Shown here: piece by piece, positions 10,921 through 22,172 of the stretch | Layout: every line of letters starts with the position of its first letter | Position numbering within the stretch: position 1 is the first letter of the stretch | From: Hofstenia miamia | Taxonomy: Eukaryota > Xenacoelomorpha > Acoela | Reading direction: 5' to 3' | NCBI GenBank assembly: GCA_004352715.1 | Contig: SCFE01000051.1 | Coordinates: 1,472,253 to 1,536,252 of the forward strand | DNA length: 64,000 bases | Program-made: the position numbers and the translations under genes | Notes under the pieces: generated by a model | Seen by the model: the letters and a program-made list of their open reading frames with translations, nothing else | The model's database searches: none | Told to the model about the DNA's origin: nothing

Positions 10921-12671
10921 TTAAGCTGTAGTTAAAGAGCAGTTTTAAAAGAAATCTTGCAAATTTGAGTTTTCACATTTAATTCATTGAATGACAGTGA
11001 AAGGCCTTCTAAATCTAGAAATTTAATGCCAGAAACACATTTGCCAGTCTTTAATCAATGTAGAAACATCAATCTTTAATAAGAAGTAGTAGTCAATTCT
11101 CTGAAAAATATATATTATCAAAAACCCAGAAATCCTAGTATATTCAATAACCATGGCAAAATCTCAAAGAATTTGACAGAATGGATCACAGATATCAATA
11201 AAATGGAGTAAAATGTAAATGAATTTTCAAGGGTTATCCATAATATCAATTTCCATCATCCACAATATACATTTAAAAAAACACCAATTTTTTTTAAGTT
11301 TATAGGGGTGTTCTAATGTGAAGTGAACTATTTTAAAACAAAATTTTATAGTTTAATAATATTAAAAAATAAGTGCAGCTTTATAGACAGTTTATTTCAA
11401 GAAAAATTGCTACAATTTTTAAAAAATAACCAACCCATCCTATAATATTCATATCTAAAAAGAGAAAATTTCCCATTATGCAAGATTGACAGGGAATAGT
11501 GTGAAAATGGTTTTAGAATGTTATTTCTAGTATTACTGGAAATATCTCAAAGTAAAAATTTGATATCTTTGAATTTTTAATTTTGAGAAAATAAATGCGC
11601 ATTTTGGTGTAAAAATCTTGTTTTTAGCTTCATTATATTAAAAGTTATTAAAGAAAACATTTTTTCTGAAAAATTAGCCCAGATCTAGCCAGCCTAGCTC
11701 AACCAATATTGATATTAGAGCCAAACATTATGAGAACGAAATTTTTGCAGTGAGATTTGCTACCTTAAAATTCAAATTTGGATTTGATATCTTTAAAATT
11801 TTTGTTGCTATAGCCTGCTAAAGTTAAGGAATAATATCTAAAGGCCAACCCAGGGTTTCAAAATAAATTTTTTTAGAAAAATTAATGGCTGTGTGAAATT
11901 TTCGTCTTGAAATTTCAAACAATTTTGATCAAAATTCAGATCACTAGAGTGAAAAAACGAAAAAAAAATTTTCAAAAAAAGTTTTTTTTCAAATAAATGG
12001 TATAAAAAATTTAAAAATGCAGGCTTAATAAAAAATTTATATAAACTTTTTTAATTTTCAAATTCCATTGCCAATTTTTTGAGTGAGCTCTCTCCAAATA
12101 TCATCAATGACAGCAAAAAAATATTTTTTTACTAAAGGGCGCAATTTTGACATCTTCAGGATTCTAGAGCCTAAAATCTTCAGCTTGCGAGCTCTATAAG
12201 TGGCAAAATCTCATGGTGATACCTACAATATTGACAGAGCAATGGGCAAAAAATGTGTTTTTCAAGAAATTTAGAGGATCTATTGAAAGCAAATAACATT
12301 GCTTAATAACTGTACATAAAGACATTGAATGTAAATGATACTAATAAGTAGCTTTATTAGCGCAAATCTACATATCATTCTGCATCAACCTAAATGAAAA
12401 CAGTGCAATTATTTTTGCCAATGGGATTAATGTCGTTTTTAAGTGATGGAAGCAGACAGACAGTAATGGTTGAGCTCACTATCAACTCCCTCCAGTTGAA
12501 TAGATATTAGGTCTTCCAAATCAGGTTTGGAAAAAAATCCGGTATCTTTAAAAAAATCAATTTCAACTTAAATTGAGAGACCATCATAACATATTGCAAT
12601 CTAAAACTCACTAAAGCAAAAACAATATTTTCTGAAAAGTTTTAATTAGTTTATCAAGCTAAATTAAGTAA

Positions 12672-13115
12672 TCAGTTGTTCAAGAGTTTGAAACAAAAGA
12701 CGAGCTTCACTGCTTTCTCCATTCCCAAGCAGTTGCAAGCTCGTCCATGCACCCATCCAAAGGTTGAGAACAGCCTCTCAAGAGGAGTGGTTGACAGATT
12801 GCATGAGAGCAGCCCTTGAATCATTTCCAAAATATCACTGCCAATGTCGAAGAGTTTCCACCAATCAGAGGGGTGCAGAGAAGTGACACTCTCATAGTAT
12901 GCTGCAATGAAGGGCCCAGTCTTGCCGCGGAATTGCATTATGGTAGAAACCAAGTCTGGGTGAATAGTGTTTGCAAGATCAAGAGCGAGAGTCTTTTCAT
13001 TGGTTGTGAGAATTATCATGCATGCATTTTTCGTAGTGTTTGATGAGTTGAGCAACTACGCCTTGCATTCCCAGATTACATCTTTTACAAGTCGCCAAAT
13101 GACCCTTGTTGCAAT
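12672..13115 (-). pseudogene. hAT transposase C-terminal fragment (copy 1)
   Basis: The last ~70 residues match the hAT C-terminal dimerisation domain. A tryptophan pair with an acidic neighbour (SDWWKLF) is followed by TTPLERLFSTFGWVHG, equivalent to the family SSAxVERxFSxxG, and then a leucine-rich end (EKAVKLVFCFKLLNN). In hAT transposases this domain dimerises the enzyme and completes the RNase H-like catalytic fold. Upstream, similarity continues through a stop codon at the start of this ORF (…VKDVIWECKA then TAG), and the catalytic core and BED finger are missing. It is the 3' remnant of an autonomous element. The same sequence recurs 1459 bases downstream. Confidence 0.75.
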
Positions 13116-13314
13116 CCTAAATATCATGAATAGTAGGAGACAGAAATAAAATAACACAAACCTCAGTTGATTTTATAAAATGTCTCCATATGTGGCTTAG
13201 AGTTCATCCAGGCATCGCAGTAACAATGTAAATAATGAAATATGCTGTTTGTTTGTAGTGGCAAATGGAACACACGATTTCTTTGTGATCGTCACATCGC
13301 TAATTATCTCGGGT

Positions 13315-13379
13315 GGTTAGACTTGTGATTCAATCAAAATGTGACAGGTCACTTTTGAACCAATTACAAGTCTAACCAG
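13315..13379. repeat. Foldback hairpin within the duplicated segment
   Basis: ggttagacttgtgatt at the left is mirrored by aattacaagtctaacc at the right, with about 31 base imperfect arms. It recurs at 14774-14838. It may be a miniature foldback element or a subterminal structure of the hAT remnant. Confidence 0.5.
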
Positions 13380-14130
13380 GACTTAGAGAGAGCAATGCTC
13401 CAGAACTTGGTGAGATTCTTCATTCTTATTCCAACTTTAATCTCAGCTTCCAACTTGCAGACAATCTCGCTCAATGAAATTAGGCCATTTTTTCGATATA
13501 GAATGCATCTTTTGAATCAAAAAGTTATTNCAATTTTTTGAGTGAGCTCTCTCCAAATATCATCAATGACAGCAAAAAAATATTTTTTTACTAAAGGGCG
13601 CAATTTTGACATCTTCAGGATTCTAGAGCCTAAAATCTTCAGCTTGCGAGCTCTATAAGTGGCAAAATCTCATGGTGATACCTACAATATTGACAGAGCA
13701 ATGGGCAAAAAATGTGTTTTTCAAGAAATTTAGAGGATCTATTGAAAGCAAATAACATTGCTTAATAACTGTACATAAAGACATTGAATGTAAATGATAC
13801 TAATAAGTAGCTTTATTAGCGCAAATCTACATATCATTCTGCATCAACCTAAATGAAAACAGTGCAATTATTTTTGCCAATGGGATTAATGTCGTTTTTA
13901 AGTGATGGAAGCAGACAGACAGTAATGGTTGAGCTCACTATCAACTCCCTCCAGTTGAATAGATATTAGGTCTTCCAAATCAGGTTTGGAAAAAAATCCG
14001 GTATCTTTAAAAAAATCAATTTCAACTTAAATTGAGAGACCATCATAACATATTGCAATCTAAAACTCACTAAAGCAAAAACAATATTTTCTGAAAAGTT
14101 TTAATTAGTTTATCAAGCTAAATTAAGTAA

Positions 14131-14574
14131 TCAGTTGTTCAAGAGTTTGAAACAAAAGACGAGCTTCACTGCTTTCTCCATTCCCAAGCAGTTGCAAGCT
14201 CGTCCATGCACCCATCCAAAGGTTGAGAACAGCCTCTCAAGAGGAGTGGTTGACAGATTGCATGAGAGCAGCCCTTGAATCATTTCCAAAATATCACTGC
14301 CAATGTCGAAGAGTTTCCACCAATCAGAGGGGTGCAGAGAAGTGACACTCTCATAGTATGCTGCAATGAAGGGCCCAGTCTTGCCGCGGAATTGCATTAT
14401 GGTAGAAACCAAGTCTGGGTGAATAGTGTTTGCAAGATCAAGAGCGAGAGTCTTTTCATTGGTTGTGAGAATTATCATGCATGCATTTTTCGTAGTGTTT
14501 GATGAGTTGAGCAACTACGCCTTGCATTCCCAGATTACATCTTTTACAAGTCGCCAAATGACCCTTGTTGCAAT
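14131..14574 (-). pseudogene. hAT transposase C-terminal fragment (copy 2)
   Basis: Identical to the copy at 12672-13115, including the same stop codon. Independent insertions would differ, so this is probably the same locus assembled twice. The family signature is again TTPLERLFSTFGWVHG near the C-terminus. Confidence 0.7.
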
Positions 14575-14988
14575 CCTAAATATCATGAATAGTAGGAGAC
14601 AGAAATAAAATAACACAAACCTCAGTTGATTTTATAAAATGTCTCCATATGTGGCTTAGAGTTCATCCAGGCATCGCAGTAACAATGTAAATAATGAAAT
14701 ATGCTGTTTGTTTGTAGTGGCAAATGGAACACACGATTTCTTTGTGATCGTCACATCGCTAATTATCTCGGGTGGTTAGACTTGTGATTCAATCAAAATG
14801 TGACAGGTCACTTTTGAACCAATTACAAGTCTAACCAGGACTTAGAGAGAGCAATGCTCCAGAACTTGGTGAGATTCTTCATTCTTATTCCAACTTTAAT
14901 CTCAGCTTCCAACTTGCAGACAATCTCGCTCAATGAAATTAGGCCATTTTTTCGATATAGAATGCATCTTTTGAATCAAAAAGTTATT

Positions 14989-15825
14989 AAGTTTCACTCC
15001 TCAGCGACCTTCTCTCTGTTTGGGTTCATCTTCACTACATCTTTACCAGCCATATGCAGTTTGTTTCGAAACACCGTCCGCTTTTGCGATTGGCAATAAT
15101 TACTTGAGACATCTGTTCTGCATTATTTTTCTTGTATTTCCTACGGCTCATTCTTCTCTTCACTTTACGTTTTCTTGCTTTGCATGCGTCTTTTTGACAG
15201 TTTGGTTTTGAGCTATTGACTGTATTGTCCGTAGATAGGATACATCATTAATTTTATTATTTTGGTTATAAATTACTATATTTTGATTTTCAAACAATTC
15301 AATTTGAATAACAAATGTTTTAAACTGAGCAGAAATAATTTAAAATGAATGGCAAATTCTATAATTTAATGGTAAATTTTTTTAATTTAAGTGGAAAACA
15401 TTTTAAGATGACTTACAATTTGACAGGAAAAGGTGTAGTTTGACAAGATTTTCTCATATGGTTTACTTTTCATTCGTTCCAAATATATATTCTTCAAGAC
15501 AACCACTACAAAGATGCAAAGTGCTGCCATTAAGTAAAAGCATAATTATTGGGGATATAGAGATCCATCCAAGGTCAATATTTCTTAAAAATTCAATTTT
15601 CACGAGAAAATTTAAATAAACTTAATACATTGAAGAATTTTTAAAATATTGATGCTTGGTCAAAAAAAATTCCTTAAATATTTGAAGAAATTGAATTTTG
15701 ATTAGCACTTCTTTTTTTGAAGGCAGAAATATGCATACACAAGATATATAGTGAACTATATTAAAAGTTCTTAAAACAAATACCAAAATAATTGTTACTT
15801 ATCTTTTACTATAATTTGAATTAAT
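14989..15825. other. AT-rich flank with no gene seen
   Basis: Sequence following the second hAT copy. Short ORFs on the plus strand show no family signature. No inverted termini found for the hAT remnant. Confidence 0.4.
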
Positions 15826-15829
15826 ATAA

Positions 15830-16372
15830 AGGTGTGTTCCCACTATCGACTTTTATCAGCAGATTTTAATCGAAAATGCAATTATTTTTGTTCACATTGG
15901 CGATTTTTTATCATCCGATTTTTTATCAGAAAAAGCGGAGTTGGAAGAGCGTTCAGACTATCGATTTTTTATCAGATGATAAATTATCATCTTTTGATTG
16001 ACAGTAAGAAAAACAACAACATCTGTTTATGGGTTGGTTTGTCTTGGAATGTAAACAATGTTTACATATTTTGAAGTTGAAATATTTCAACGACAATAAT
16101 TCACGTTTTAGAAGTCTGTTCCCTACTTGAGAAGTAAGCAATTAGTTTCAAGTAGCTATTCGACTAGTTTTAGTACCGTTCAGACTATCGACTTTTATCA
16201 GCTGATAAATTATCAGATGACAGTAATTTGGCTGTTTTGCCAAAAAATTGGATGGAGCATTCAGACTATCGACTTTTATCAGCCGATAAAAAAGCAGATA
16301 GAGTGTTCACACTATCGACTTTTATCACCGATTTCTTGACAGATGATAAAAGTCGATAGTGGGAACACACCT
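15830..16372. mobile_element. PIF/Harbinger-like MITE with TAA target-site duplication
   Basis: The termini are inverted: aggtgtgttcccactatcga at the left and its mirror at the right, extending through cttttatca. Both sides are flanked by TAA. A three-base TWA duplication is characteristic of PIF/Harbinger. Inside are at least four further copies of the word actatcga(c)ttttatcag, spaced along the 543 bp. These would suit repeated transposase-binding sites. No transposase is encoded. Confidence 0.75.
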
Positions 16373-16375
16373 TAA

Positions 16376-17215
16376 GAATAATTTATGCAAAATTTCAACA
16401 ATGAGCTAGCATTGTTTGAAACTCAAATTGATATTATAGTGTTTTGATGTCGTTTCTTAAATTCATCTTCGAAGCTATTCAAAATGAAAATACACGATTT
16501 AAATTATGCTAGTATTCAATGTACCGATCGTCATAAAATTTTAATTTGTGGTTGTTGGTTGTTCAATACTTGAGAACGTTGTGTTTATAGAGTATGCTTT
16601 AAAAAGCAAACGCTTGATTGAAACCATTTTGTTAGTAGGCGATTATAGTTTGTACAAGTGATCTAAAGTAGTAATCTATAAGATAGCTTAACCTTTGTTC
16701 TTGGAAATGGATTCTTGATAATTCGATAATGAGATTTTTAAGATAATAGAAAAACTCTAAAGTTCCTTTAGGAAGCCTTAAAATTCTTTTAAAGCTTTTT
16801 TAAAATTATTTATAGTTTCTCTAAAAATCCTTAAAATATCATCTAGAGTAAAACTTTTGCCGATGCTCTCCACAATTTGCAATGACATATTTATTTAATT
16901 TATTCACGAGTATTTAAAGTAATGGGTGAGAGTTATCAATCAGTATTGTCAGTCGGTCTGAATTTCTAAATCTCCATTTCTACTCAAACCCACGCAAATA
17001 TCAAATTTTGAAGGCTAGGCCGCATTGTTATGTACAGTAACAAATTAAAACATAAATGTGTCACCATATAAAATTAAATTGACAGAAAACTTTCTGCACT
17101 AAGTTGAAGTAATAATGCAATTACGTCAACAAACAAATTGTGTGAGATCGCAGGTAGTTCATAAATATTAAGCATGTTAATACAGCATATTACACCCTTT
17201 ATACTTGTGGTACAC
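16376..17215. other. AT-rich intergenic stretch
   Basis: No coding or structured element recognised. It ends just before the candidate spliced gene. Confidence 0.45.
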
Positions 17216-17220
17216 TCACA

Positions 17221-17755
17221 ATGCTTTTGAAAGCTTCTCTCATGACACCTGACCTATGTACAGTGCTTGCGCCAGAGCAAAGTTTCATTTTTGCTGTAAG
17301 TTTGAATTTGTTTTTATTGACTTCTTGAATTTGATTAACTCTTAATTAATTAATCTCTTGATTACTGAGCAATTTACTCAAAGTTTAGTTGGATAAAATG
17401 AAGACCTATTTTAATGCATTTTTAGAACATACAACTTACTTATCTGAAGGCATTGCAACTGATGGAGATTTTGAAGTAAAATTTCATAGACTTATTAACA
17501 CAATCTGAAAAATTTGATGCTGCCATAATTTTCAATATTGCAATGCAATTGGAACTAACAAATTGGTTTTGGCTCGATTTCTAATTTTATAATGTATTAT
17601 AGGTGTTCATGAGACGGCGTCAAGTACTTATCTATGGAAGATATAGTAAAGTTTTTGTGGCTAGCCACCTCCCTGTATTCCGTAACAATTATAGTTTAGC
17701 CAATCAAACTAATATTCAACAAGGAGAAATGCAATTGGTCAAAATGTATATTTAA
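17221..17755 (+). CDS. Candidate small spliced gene upstream of the GPCR
   Basis: An ATG at 17221 opens 25 codons that run straight into a consensus donor gtaagt at 17296. An acceptor attatag ends at 17602, after which the same phase stays open for 50 codons (beginning VFMRRRQVLIYGRYSK) to TAA at 17753-17755. This predicts a basic protein of about 75 residues. A middle exon starting at 17426 after atgcatttttag is also in phase but stops after 17 codons, so it would be an alternative end. No family is recognised. The unit ends 33 bases before the GPCR start codon, so it could instead be 5' untranslated exons of the GPCR. Evidence is limited to splice consensus and phase. Confidence 0.3.
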
Positions 17756-17787
17756 AGCTCAAAAAAACAACATATTTTAATTCCAAA

Positions 17788-18711
17788 ATGAATTTTTCTT
17801 TAGAGACGTCTGAATGCTTACCAAAACCAGATGATAAATATATCTTTATCTTTGCTTCACTTGGGCTCATTGGAATGGCGGGAAATGGTCTTGTAATACT
17901 TGCAGTTTTGAAATACAAATGGATGCAGACGAAGACAAATTTCTTCATACGGAATCTCGCGGTTTGCGATTTCGTTGCATCACTTTGTCTAATAATGGAC
18001 AAGGTTCTGACGATACCTCCTCTACCGCAAAACACAAACTGGCTAATCAGAGAAATTTATTGTCGCGTCTACGTTTCAGAATACATTCTCTGGTCAAGCT
18101 TCTCTGTATCTGCTTATACATTGCTGGCAATCTCCTTTGAAAGATACGTTTGCATTCTGCACCCAGCAAAGTTTCAAACATTATTCACTTATGAACGAAT
18201 GGTTTGTCTATACATAGTTCTACTCTTATTTTGCTTTATTATGAACACTTATAATCTTCAAGCTTGCATTCCAGATGTGGACAGCGCTATATGTATTTAT
18301 AATCCCGTTGAAAATCGCTTAATAGACATTTATTCAGGGTTAAAACCTTTGGTAGCTAATGTCATTTTCCCTGCATTTGCCATGACCATTCTGTATTTGG
18401 CCATTTGGAAAAAACTTAGCAGCTTAGAGAAAAGCAAATATCAAGAGAAAAATAAAAAGCTTGTAAAAATGCTATTCTCGGTTGTAGTGATTTTTTTGGT
18501 TTGTTGGGTTTCCGATGGTTTCCTTTATCTTTGCAACCGCTTGAACATTTTGGGCATTGAATTTAACACTTGGTATTACAATTTTTTTGTAATTTTAGGC
18601 TTTAGCAATTCATGCATGAACCTTTTCCTTTATGCTTTACAAAGTAGGCATTTCCAAAAAGCCTTTTTGGGTATTTTAACTTGCCAAAGTTACAAAAATA
18701 ATCAACTTTAG
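17788..18711 (+). CDS. Rhodopsin-class (class A) G-protein-coupled receptor, orphan
   Basis: The intact, intronless 307-residue protein has seven hydrophobic segments. It should sit in the plasma membrane and signal through G proteins. Class A landmarks visible are N33 in TM1 (GNGL), D61 in TM2 (LAVCD), C92 before TM3 with a partner cysteine in loop 2 (C160 or C169), E-R-Y at 118-120, P195 in TM5, C-W at 239-240 in TM6 and an amphipathic helix 8 (SRHFQKAF). An N-glycosylation sequon (NFS) opens the N-terminus. Two hallmark prolines are missing: TM6 reads CWVS instead of CWxP, and TM7 reads NLFLY (278-282) instead of NPxxY. The TM4 tryptophan is also absent. A TATA-like tatttaaag lies about 40 bases before the start codon. 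The ligand cannot be told. The short N-terminus argues against a large ligand-binding ectodomain. Confidence 0.9.
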   Translation: MNFSLETSECLPKPDDKYIFIFASLGLIGMAGNGLVILAVLKYKWMQTKTNFFIRNLAVCDFVASLCLIMDKVLTIPPLPQNTNWLIREIYCRVYVSEYILWSSFSVSAYTLLAISFERYVCILHPAKFQTLFTYERMVCLYIVLLLFCFIMNTYNLQACIPDVDSAICIYNPVENRLIDIYSGLKPLVANVIFPAFAMTILYLAIWKKLSSLEKSKYQEKNKKLVKMLFSVVVIFLVCWVSDGFLYLCNRLNILGIEFNTWYYNFFVILGFSNSCMNLFLYALQSRHFQKAFLGILTCQSYKNNQL

Positions 18712-18748
18712 AAAACAATGTGAAATTCCAGTAAAGCTCACTACTAAA

Positions 18749-18861
18749 GTATATATATATNNNNNNNNNNNNNNNNNNNNNNNNNNNNNNNNNNNNNNNN
18801 NNNNNNNNNNNNNNNNNNNNNNNNNNNNNNNNNNNNNNNNNNNNNNNNNNNNNNNNNNNNN

Positions 18862-18892
<31 letters not shown>
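18749..18892. repeat. (TA)n microsatellite interrupted by an N gap
   Basis: TA tracts flank the gap 18761-18861, directly downstream of the GPCR. The 3' UTR and poly(A) signal of the GPCR may be lost in this gap. Confidence 0.9.
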
Positions 18893-18895
<3 letters not shown>

Positions 18896-20182
18896 GACCA
18901 AAAAAAGATGTCATATTTTCAAGCATTAAACATTTAAATAATTATGCCGAATTAATTTTTCAATAATTTTTAAATAATGCCGCTTGCATCATTAGAATTC
19001 AGATAATCATTTTATTGATTAAATATTTAAATATGATTTAAGAGCACAAACAGAATAACCCAACTTTTCCATATCATTGTTAATAAAATATAAATCATTG
19101 AGTTAAATAAAATCAAATGTATGCTTTAGAACAATTTCGAAAATAATTTCTAAATAATTTTTTATAGCATTTTATATTGCATCTGCTAAGAGTTGACAAG
19201 ATATTCAATAGGACCCTACAAAAAGAAATTGCAATCACACTTCATTGCAGAGAACCACTCTTGTGCATTTAAAAATTGTTCAAATAATACTAAAATTTCT
19301 GTTTAGAAAATTACAACTTTAGAAACATAGAAGCAGGGAATATTTTTATTTCGTTAAAACTACTAATTCCAGTAAATGTTAGCTTTATGAAAATAAAAAT
19401 AAATGATTTTAGATCACCAATAATCCCATCATGGCACTGAACAAATAAAATGTATGTACAATTTGGGATTCGTAGAAAAGTGATTTTAACAATTCATTTG
19501 AGGTATTCAATATCACGATTTCAGAAAAACCGAAATGTTAGTAGTATTGTGTTATATGTAATATATAGCAAATCTATTAATATCAATCAATCGTAGGAAT
19601 TTGATAAAAGCTATGGTTTTCTCATGCAGAAAATATTGATTTCATAAACAAATATATGATTATGATTATTGCAATTTACTGTTTATCTTGCTATCCAAAT
19701 AAAAAATCGATCTAGATTAATAAATTCAACGTGTGATAAGGATTTCCTAATATAGAATCTAATAAATAATGTACATTAATCACTATGTAATTTAAACTCG
19801 GACAAGAGATGTAAAAGTTCTTTTCATTTTAAGAAGTTGTTTTAGGTCTCATGGGAACGAACAAATTCAAAATCATATGAACATTGTAAACATTGTAGTT
19901 TTTCCATATTTTAAATGAATTTTTTTGAAAGTTTTCAGTTTTGAGTAATAAATTTGAGGAAAAACTCAAAGCACTATATAACTCTAGTGCATCTATTAAA
20001 TACACATTAAGGATACTGGGATCTAATCCATAACAATGCAATTTCAACTCTAAGTCATATTTCTATGGATTCTTTATTACATGAAACCATTCTCAATTGA
20101 CAAGCACTCAAGAAAAAACAACAATTACAAGTGAAACTCAATGAAATATTTTTTATCCCAATATTAAGATTTAGTACTATAC

Positions 20183-20218
20183 CACAGCCTACTAATAAAT
20201 ATTTATTTGTAGGCTGTG
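20183..20218. repeat. 36 bp near-perfect palindrome
   Basis: cacagcctactaataaat is followed at once by its near-exact inverse, with one mismatch and almost no loop. This is a cruciform-type sequence rather than an miRNA-type hairpin. Confidence 0.65.
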
Positions 20219-20780
20219 ACTATACAAAGGTGGAGTAACTTAGTCTAATTCATATTGTAAGGCATTAATGCACTAAACTAAAAGCTCTTTTGAAAAAATT
20301 TACAGCAGAATAATTACAGAATAATGGAAAAAATTAACTGATTCCATCTCTTATTAGAACAATTTAAGTTTCAAATGCCCTTAATAGGTAGGCTTTTTGT
20401 GATATTCATGAAAATGTTAACAAGTGAAATTAATTGCTTTTCAAAAATTTTGTGGAATGCACAAAAATATATGGACTAGTGAAATATAATGCTTTTCTGA
20501 AATTTTGTGAAAATTACTAACATAATTGATCGGTGCTTTTTAATGCTGTTCAGAAATTTGGTTGACCTAAAAAATGAATTACAGAAAAATGTAACTCATA
20601 GAAATATTGATGTGAATCTATTCAAATATTTCTATGTTTTGATTCATCATAGTGCACTGCGTGAATTGCAAAATTGTATATATTAAAAATATATTCATGT
20701 GCAATGTGTTTAGTTTGTAATTTCTTTTCAACAATAAATTTTGTTGTTTTTTTATTGTCAGTGCAAGTAGTAGTTGGTAG

Positions 20781-20783
<3 letters not shown>

Positions 20784-20815
<32 letters not shown>
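20784..20815. repeat. (TA)n microsatellite
   Basis: Pure TA alternation. Confidence 0.95.
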
Positions 20816-20818
<3 letters not shown>

Positions 20819-21060
20819 AAATGCGGTAAGACAATATTTTGCAAAAAGTATCTATTTAAAATACGCAACGTTGATTATATTAATGTGTTCATTAAAGTTT
20901 GACTTCTATTTAGATGTTTTTTGAATTAGTATCGATTCTGCTGTGTTTCAATTTCGATGTTCAACTATTATTTTAAAATTTCTTTTGCTTTATGTTAATG
21001 TTGATATATCTTTGTTTGCATGCGGCCCCAGAACCACGCGAAATATTTTCATTTAAAGTA

Positions 21061-21137
21061 GCGTTCAGATTTACAACTTTGTTCACAACTTTTTCGAATT
21101 TAATGAGGTTGTCAGCAAAAGTTGTAAGTGTGAACGC
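21061..21137. mobile_element. Short foldback element (MITE-like)
   Basis: gcgttcagatttacaacttt at the left is inverted as aaagttgtaagtgtgaacgc at the right. Related words (ttgacaataaagtttcaagtgtgaaggcg) recur to 21240, so the remnant may be longer. Confidence 0.5.
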
Positions 21138-22172
21138 AAAAAACTTTGTTGTCAACAAAATTTTCAGAGTTAAATCGATTCTATACTTTGGCGAAATAAT
21201 GAGGTTGACAATAAAGTTTCAAGTGTGAAGGCGAAAAAACTTTATGAACTTTTCAAAACAAATTCTGAGTGTTATCATAAATGGAAGAATAATTAAGTAA
21301 GCAGCTTATGCCGTAAATTTCTTACTTCCGGTGCGAATGCAAAGATTCTTTTATTTACAAACTAGCATGCACGACCCATTTCGCGCTTTATTTACTCTCG
21401 ATAATTTATTTGCTTAATTCATTACTAAGCATTGAGTCGATATCGATAAAGAAATGCAATTGATACACTTGACATGAAGTGTGCCATTTGGTGAAATAAG
21501 ATCTCGCAGAACACTTTTATGCACAAGTAACGTGCAATTATATATTTAAAGAAAATCTGCAGTCGCTTGCTAACATTCTTTTAAAATTTCCGAATCCTAT
21601 ACCAGAATTAAATTTTCAGGGCCCTTAGTGTTTACTAAATTGCATTTAAAGTTGTCTTTCAGTAAACATGTGGTTGCTAATCAACATTACTTTTTAAAAT
21701 CATTTCGCTTACCAGCTACACTCTTAATTTTATTTAATATTTCACCTAGGATTGTACTTTTATTTATGACTACCAAATTAATTTTAGAGTAATTTACCTT
21801 TAGAATTTGGTTCTTATATAGATATATTTTGATAAAATACAGTTTTGTTTTTACAATATAGACGAAATATAGAAATTTAGAATAGAAATTTAAAACAAAA
21901 AAGTGGCACCTGGAGGTAATCACATTTAAATTTCAATTGTTTAAAGTTTTTAAAATTTAATAATTCTATAAAACAGCATTGGCATAGGGATGTGAAACTG
22001 GCCTCCATTTGAGTACCTATTTCAAAATATATCACTCTAAAATTATTCAAGTTATATTTGATTTTTGAAGGAATTGGTTGCAAATTAGTAGAAAAAATTC
22101 GTCTTTCATTAACAGTTCTTATAAATTTTCTATTTTCTGTCTAAGAAAAAAAAATGGTTACCGTATTCTTAT

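Larger units (their letters stand above)
12072..14988. repeat. Identical 1458 bp tandem duplication joined by one n
   Basis: 12072-13529 and 13531-14988 appear identical throughout, with only a single n between them. Copy 1 ends at the n and copy 2 begins with the base following the corresponding point. This is what an uncollapsed overlap of two contigs looks like, so one copy is probably artificial. Confidence 0.9.
18893..21050. other. AT-rich intergenic stretch
   Basis: No gene recognised. It contains a 36 bp palindrome at 20183 and a (TA)n tract at 20784-20815. Confidence 0.45.

Noticed and set aside
17739-18035. 98-codon minus-strand ORF over the GPCR start
   Set aside because: Antisense shadow of the receptor gene.
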